DNA of 64,000 nt from Anniella stebbinsi (lineage: Eukaryota > Chordata > Lepidosauria > Squamata > Anniellidae). A program made the position numbers and the translations under genes. The DNA lies in the NCBI GenBank assembly GCA_029215795.1, contig JARDYH010000001.1, positions 8,116,001 to 8,180,000 of the forward strand, in the 5' to 3' direction. Below the pieces are notes generated by a model. It saw only the letters and a program-made list of their open reading frames with translations. It ran no database searches and was not told where the DNA came from. This document shows, piece after piece, positions 59,356 through 64,000 of the stretch; within the stretch, counting starts at the first letter, position 1; each line of letters begins with the position of its first letter.

Positions 59356-59723
59356 GGTGCCCATTTAAGCGATGGTGCAAGGTGAGCGAGCATCCAAGAT
59401 GAACCCCAAAAAAGGGAGAAAAGTCTCAGGATGCTATAGACAAATTTACTGTGAGGAAAAAAGCCTGACGCGTTTTGGCTTCTTGCTTTTCGTTAGGCCT
59501 TCTTCAAGGCGTTGTCACAATGTCTGCAGAAATTATTCACAACTGTTTGCCTTGTGTTTATAGTCGGCAGTGTACAAACACAAGGCACTCTGTTGTAAAT
59601 AATTTCTGCAGACATTGTTACAACCTAGCCAAAAGCAAGGAGCAGAAATGTGTTGGGCTTTTCCCACAGTGAATTTGTCTATAGCAGCCTGAGACTTTTT
59701 TTCCTTTCGGTGCCCATTTAAGC
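59356..59723. mobile_element. Large foldback insertion with 15-bp direct flanks
   Basis: GGTGCCCATTTAAGC occurs at 59356-59370 and again at 59709-59723. Between them two arms (about 59418-59562 and 59573-59704) are inverted copies of each other; for example AATTATTCACAACTGTTTGCC and the CTGCAGACATTG block recur reversed. The loop is about 10 nt. Arms differ by small gaps, so the hairpin is old or formed from two related copies. Confidence 0.8.
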
Positions 59724-61440
59724 AGGCCACCGGCCCACGTTGGTTGCCAACAGCCGGTGATCTGAAGAGGTGGGATGACTGTAAGAGAAGTGGGGGGGGG
59801 GACTGTTGCTGTAATCTCGTGCAACTGTGCTGCACTGTGAGGATTGTGGAACTGAAACATCATATCAAAACATGAACTGGTGGCTAAAGCCCTGACCCTG
59901 CAAATCTTCGCAGCCGCCGCCACTGCCTAAGGGCAAATGGGCACTGAGAAGAGAGAACAGAAACAGGGAAGGGTTATCGGAGGCACTGTGGGAAAGAGGG
60001 GGCCAGGCTGGGCACAGGGCCAAGCCTCCCTTCCCCCACCCACCCAAACTCACCTCCACCCACGGTCAACAGGCAATTCCTGCTTGTGAGAAGCTCGCAC
60101 ACCCAGCCCCTTCCTGCCCCCGCCCCAGCCGGGGCCAATCAGCACAGAAGCTGCCCCACCCCACATGGCCTCCTCCCCAGGGCAGAGGGGGAGGCGCGGC
60201 TGAACGGGACCAAAGCACATTCTTCCAGACATGAAGGCGGACGCCGGAGGGAGGTGGCTAGTTAATGTCACACCGGGCTAACTTTATGCGTACCTGTCTG
60301 TAAAGGGAGGTCGCCTTATGGCATCCGAAGGACCTCACAACAACCGAGCACTGAGCCTTGATTGGGGGGGGGGGGGAACCTGCTCTTGTATAGCAGGAGA
60401 AGATCCTCCCCCAAGAACACAAAACCTGAGTTCCAGGCTACCCCCACCCTGCAAAGACACGCCACCCCTCCCCTCTGTGCAGCTGGGTCAAAGACCAAAG
60501 ACGGTCACCGCAGCATTGCACTCTGCCCTAGCTGGCACTGTGCTCCACAGCAAGGATTCCCTCCATGACTGCCATCACTTGCCATGACCCCTGGCCCCTA
60601 CAGGGCAGCGTCCCATCTTAACCGATGTGTCCCTGAAACACTCTGCAACCTACTTGGAGCTTCTGTAACAAAGCAAGTACCCCCCTATCCCGCACTGATA
60701 CACACACAACCATCCTCCAAATAAACATGATGCCTAAAAGCAGCTACTTCCCCAGGCTGATGCCATGAATACCTAAATAATACACACACAAACACCCTCC
60801 AAATGTCCATCAACTGCTCCCAACCCCCTTTTTAATTATGCCCTGCTACAGGGGTGCACAACGTTTTGGGGCACATTTAGCCATACTTCTGCATAAATAG
60901 GTAATCCCTCGAATCTGCCGAAAACACTAGCTTATTTTGGGGTGAGCCTACTTCTCTTCCAAACTGACAGGGACCTTAACCGCCCCCGGTTTGGTTTAGA
61001 ATGTCATTCCAAGTCCTCCTAAGCATATGGGAAAGGAGAGGGGGAGGGAATACAACCCCATGTTAGTTCTGCCCCTGCTCAAACTGTGAGCACATGGGAT
61101 GAGGTGTGTGTGTGGGGGGGGGGTCTCCTTAACCAAAATGAAGGTTTCGTGCAAAGCTGCAGCACCAGCACGCAGGCACGTCTAGCGCTTTGTGGGGAAG
61201 CAAGCCAGGGGAGTTAAAAGGGCGTGCTTCCCTGCAAAGAAACTTGCTTCACAGGTCCTGCGATTGCAGGATGTTTCCCAACGCAGGAGGGAAATATTCC
61301 ACAGTGGCATGTTCCCCAAGAATGTCAAGATTCCTAAGAGCACTGCTGGCTCCGCTGAACAAGAATGCAGGAGCGAACAAGCAGTGCCTTTATTGAACCA
61401 TCACGTGTTTAAACACACTGGACACAAGCTTCCATGTTAC
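59724..61440. other. No recognisable gene
   Basis: Non-coding. A poly-G tract at about 60365-60376 and C-rich stretches are seen. No repeat family is assigned. Confidence 0.35.
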
Positions 61441-61447
61441 GCAGAGC

Positions 61448-61533
61448 TCTTCTTCACATAGCGAAATTTATGGCAAAATAACTTTACGTACACGATCTAG
61501 TCATTTTGCCATAAAAGCCGATATGTGAAGAAG
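61448..61533. repeat. 86-nt imperfect hairpin
   Basis: CTTCTTCACATAGCGAAATT at the left pairs with CCGATATGTGAAGAAG at the right, and TTATGGCAAAAT with ATTTTGCCATAA. Arms are about 34 nt with few mismatches, and the loop is about 18 nt. It could be a MITE remnant or a microRNA-like hairpin. Confidence 0.65.
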
Positions 61534-61954
61534 CCGGAGATGCTCCATACCACAAGCAAACAGTAACCCAATAAAGTTGGCTGTTCTCTAAAAATCCAGG
61601 ACTGGGACCTTAAAGACGACCAAGATGTCCGGGTAGCCGGAGAGAACTCTCTACTCAAATTGCGGAAGGCTACTATCTACATGAGGGAAGGGAAGGCCTG
61701 CTGGGCTGCGATTCCTACTCTGGCACAGAAACCTCTCGCTGGCCTCAGCAGGCCAGGAAGACTGGGGAGGTGAAGAGACCATCTGGAGTTCAGTGGGACG
61801 AGACCCATTTTAGTCCAGAACTTCTCCAACCTGGGTTCCTACACACACTCCCATTTTCCCTGATGGTTGACCATGTTGATTGGGTTTGCTCGAAGTTGTG
61901 GTCCAAAAATTCTGGATGAACCCAGGACTTTAAAGTAGCCGTGCTCCAAAGTCT

Positions 61955-62012
61955 CCTTTTCCTGGAGGTGCTCGAGACTGAACCTGGGACCTTCTGCATG
62001 CTTTGCAAGACA
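61955..62012 (-). mobile_element. tRNA-derived SINE head fragment, antisense
   Basis: GAGACTGAACCTGGGACCTT and CTGCATGCTTTGCAAG are the reversed SINE head with the B-box complement. Confidence 0.5.
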
Positions 62013-63435
62013 CCCACACCCACACACCATTTCTGCTTCCCCCGTCAGCCTTTCCCAGCAACACCATGCTGGGTGAGGCTGTACCACAAAGCGACATTTG
62101 TGCCCAGAGCTCTTCCCTGGAATCTCGGCCTAGACACATGTCAGGTAGTGAGTGTCCTTTGAGCAGGTGCAGAGAGCCCCATCACTACCACCACCTAAGC
62201 AATCATAACCAGCCTTTTCCCATGGAAAATTCAGGGCAGAGAGCAAAAACGGCTCCTCCGCAGGCTTCCGCCCCTACACCTCTTTAAGAAGTTGAGCGCC
62301 AGTTGCAGGAGAAGGCATGCTTCAGTTTGCCCACCAGTTGCGACAAAACAGCTACTTCCTGCCTTGCCTGCCTGCTGAGGTGCCTTTTCTCTCTCCCCCC
62401 CCCCCATCCACACTCCCATCTAAAATTCAGCCCCGTGAGAGTGGAGAGACGCTACCAGACTCAGAGGCACCACTTCCGTTGGGAACAAAACCCGGCTGAA
62501 CTTCCTGAGACACTTGCTTTGAGGTTATGCAGCGCAGCGACTTGGGGCGGGGGCAGAGGGAGGGGTTGGCTCGTCAGGGGCCGGGCTGATTAGATCCAGC
62601 TTTTGTCAGAATGCCGCTCTCATCTTCTGCCCCCCTCCCCCTGCACCCTCCATTGCTTTGCAAAGGCTCCACTACCATCCCTCTGCCTCCACGCAATTCC
62701 CCAGCTCCCTGCCTTCCAGATCACAAGCCTGAACAGCTTCCAAAAAAAAGACCCACCCAAATGCCCAGGGAAAGAACCGCACACAAGCGGGGCAAGAGAA
62801 AAGGCATCCCCAGTTCACAGCTTCTGAACATGGAGGGTTCGTTTTTGTTCACTTGGCCAACAGTCGTCAATGAAGCTAGTCCTCATGAATTTGTCAACAC
62901 AGTCCTGTGCACACAAGGCATCCCTTTTTAAAGCTGTCAAAGTGAGCAGTCCTCGTCACATCCAGCAACAACAAATCTCATGAGCTAGTTCTGCATTGAC
63001 CGCGTTTTCCTTCCTCATCCTGCCACAAGAGCTCAGGTGAGCGCCTGCCCCTCCTTCAATTCCACAATCCCCCCACCCCCACCTTCTCATCACCAGACCA
63101 CACTTTCTCCCGGCCTCCCTCTGTTCCACACGGCACCACCCCGGAGGGGAATGCACTCGCCTCTATCAGTCCTGTTATCTGCACACTCTTTCCAACTGCC
63201 TGACAGCACAGGCAGAGGGGGTGCCACTTCAGGGGATGCGGAACAGAGAGAGGCTAGAGGCAGAATGTGATCAACCAGGCATGCCCAGAGGGCTCAAGCG
63301 AGGCATGATCCCGTGGCCTGCCCCCCTCCCCCAAGAGACCACGCTGTGGACAGAACCAGCGTAAGTCTGAGCATGCTGCTGTGTTTTAGGCATTCACGGG
63401 AAACAGATCTTTTTTCTTTCCCCCAGCCACGAGCT
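62013..63435. other. No recognisable gene
   Basis: Non-coding with C-rich low-complexity segments. None of the short frames has a recognisable domain. Confidence 0.35.
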
Positions 63436-63439
63436 GTTG

Positions 63440-63572
63440 TGAACCATCTCTACTATTGTAGGATCGTGTATTTATTGTATGGTTCTCCTGTTTTATGGCA
63501 CTGTTGTCAACCGCTTCGGGATTGGTGCAAAATGAGAAGTGGTGTAGAAATATTGCTAACCAATAAATAATA
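63440..63572 (+). mobile_element. LINE 3' end, sense
   Basis: It runs through TGTCAACCGCTTCGGGATTG and AGAAGTGGTGTAGAAATATT to an AATAAATAATAAATTG tail, the layout of the other LINE tails here. Confidence 0.45.
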
Positions 63573-64000
63573 AATTGAACCCAACATCCGACACCGCGCT
63601 TTATTTGCAACATGGAACTCCTTTGTGTGCCTCAGGATCTGTATGGGAAGAAGAACGGTGCTACTCACTTGCCTGCCTTGTCACACTTCCAAGGGCCAGG
63701 TAAGAGGCGGCAGAACCTCCTGCCAACCGGGATGTTTCCCCCGTCTCTGCCCCCTGCACAGATGGGGGGTAGTGCTGGGCACGTCACTGCTCCTGCAGCC
63801 TCTGGGGCCCCATATCTGAGGAGAAGAAGAGGAAATAATCAGTGTGGGGCTTGTCTGTACGCTCTATATACCCCGTCGTGGCTGCGCAGTTGTGTCCTGT
63901 TGTTTATATGACGCAGCCTCCAACTTGCAGCCACATTGTGCCATCTCCCACAAAGCTTAGCTTTTTTGATGTGTCATTTTACTGAGACTTTTGACATTGC
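63573..64000. other. Window end, no gene seen
   Basis: The stretch 63870-63930 resembles 25820-25870 (GGCTGCGCAGT and TTTATATGACGCAGCC), an unnamed dispersed repeat. Confidence 0.4.

Overview
This window is vertebrate nuclear DNA, most probably from a squamate reptile or another sauropsid. It holds two intron-containing Krüppel-like factor (KLF) genes in a large amount of non-coding sequence full of CR1 and L2 LINE fragments, a tRNA-derived SINE, several families of short inverted-repeat elements, and microsatellites. CR1-rich content of this style is typical of sauropsids. There is nothing bacterial or viral that I can recognise. The species call is an inference from repeat style only.

Gene 1 (plus strand, about 13.7-23.4 kb) is a KLF5-type zinc-finger transcription factor. 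Three coding exons are visible (13708-14593, 16503-16562, 20523-20701). They join in frame to 374 codons plus stop and correspond to human KLF5 from just before its MEKYL segment to the end. The exon for the more N-terminal part is not seen and probably lies upstream. The protein is too unlike KLF5 to be its plain orthologue, and the neighbour is KLF8. I therefore read it as KLF5-like (KLF5L), the second KLF5 copy known from fishes.

Gene 2 (minus strand, about 52.5-35.4 kb) is KLF8. Four coding exons (41536-40978, 39262-39160, 38709-38573, 35574-35393) join in frame and match human KLF8 from its residue 46 onward, including the PVDLS CtBP-binding motif and three C-terminal C2H2 fingers. A CpG island at about 52.3-54.1 kb contains a good minus-strand splice donor whose open frame runs directly into the next coding exon. 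It is the best candidate for the KLF8 promoter and first exon.

The genes are convergent, KLF5L(+) facing KLF8(-), about 12-15 kb apart at their 3' ends. Human KLF5(+) and KLF12(-) on chromosome 13 have the same tail-to-tail order, so this pair looks like the sister pair from the early vertebrate genome duplications. Both proteins bind GC/CACCC boxes in the nucleus; KLF5 is mainly an activator, and KLF8 represses through CtBP and can also activate.

Layout: 1-13.7 kb, repeat-rich upstream DNA with CR1, L2, MITEs and hairpins. 13.7-23.4 kb, KLF5L. 23.4-35.4 kb, intergenic with CR1 fragments, a DNA transposon carrying a 22-bp minisatellite, and a broken L2 at 26.4-28.0 kb. 35.4-52.5 kb, KLF8 with its introns, including a 165-bp tandem repeat. 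52.3-54.1 kb, CpG island. 54.1-64 kb, upstream DNA with CR1, a 355-bp MITE family and large foldback structures. Much of the novelty is in the inverted-repeat elements.
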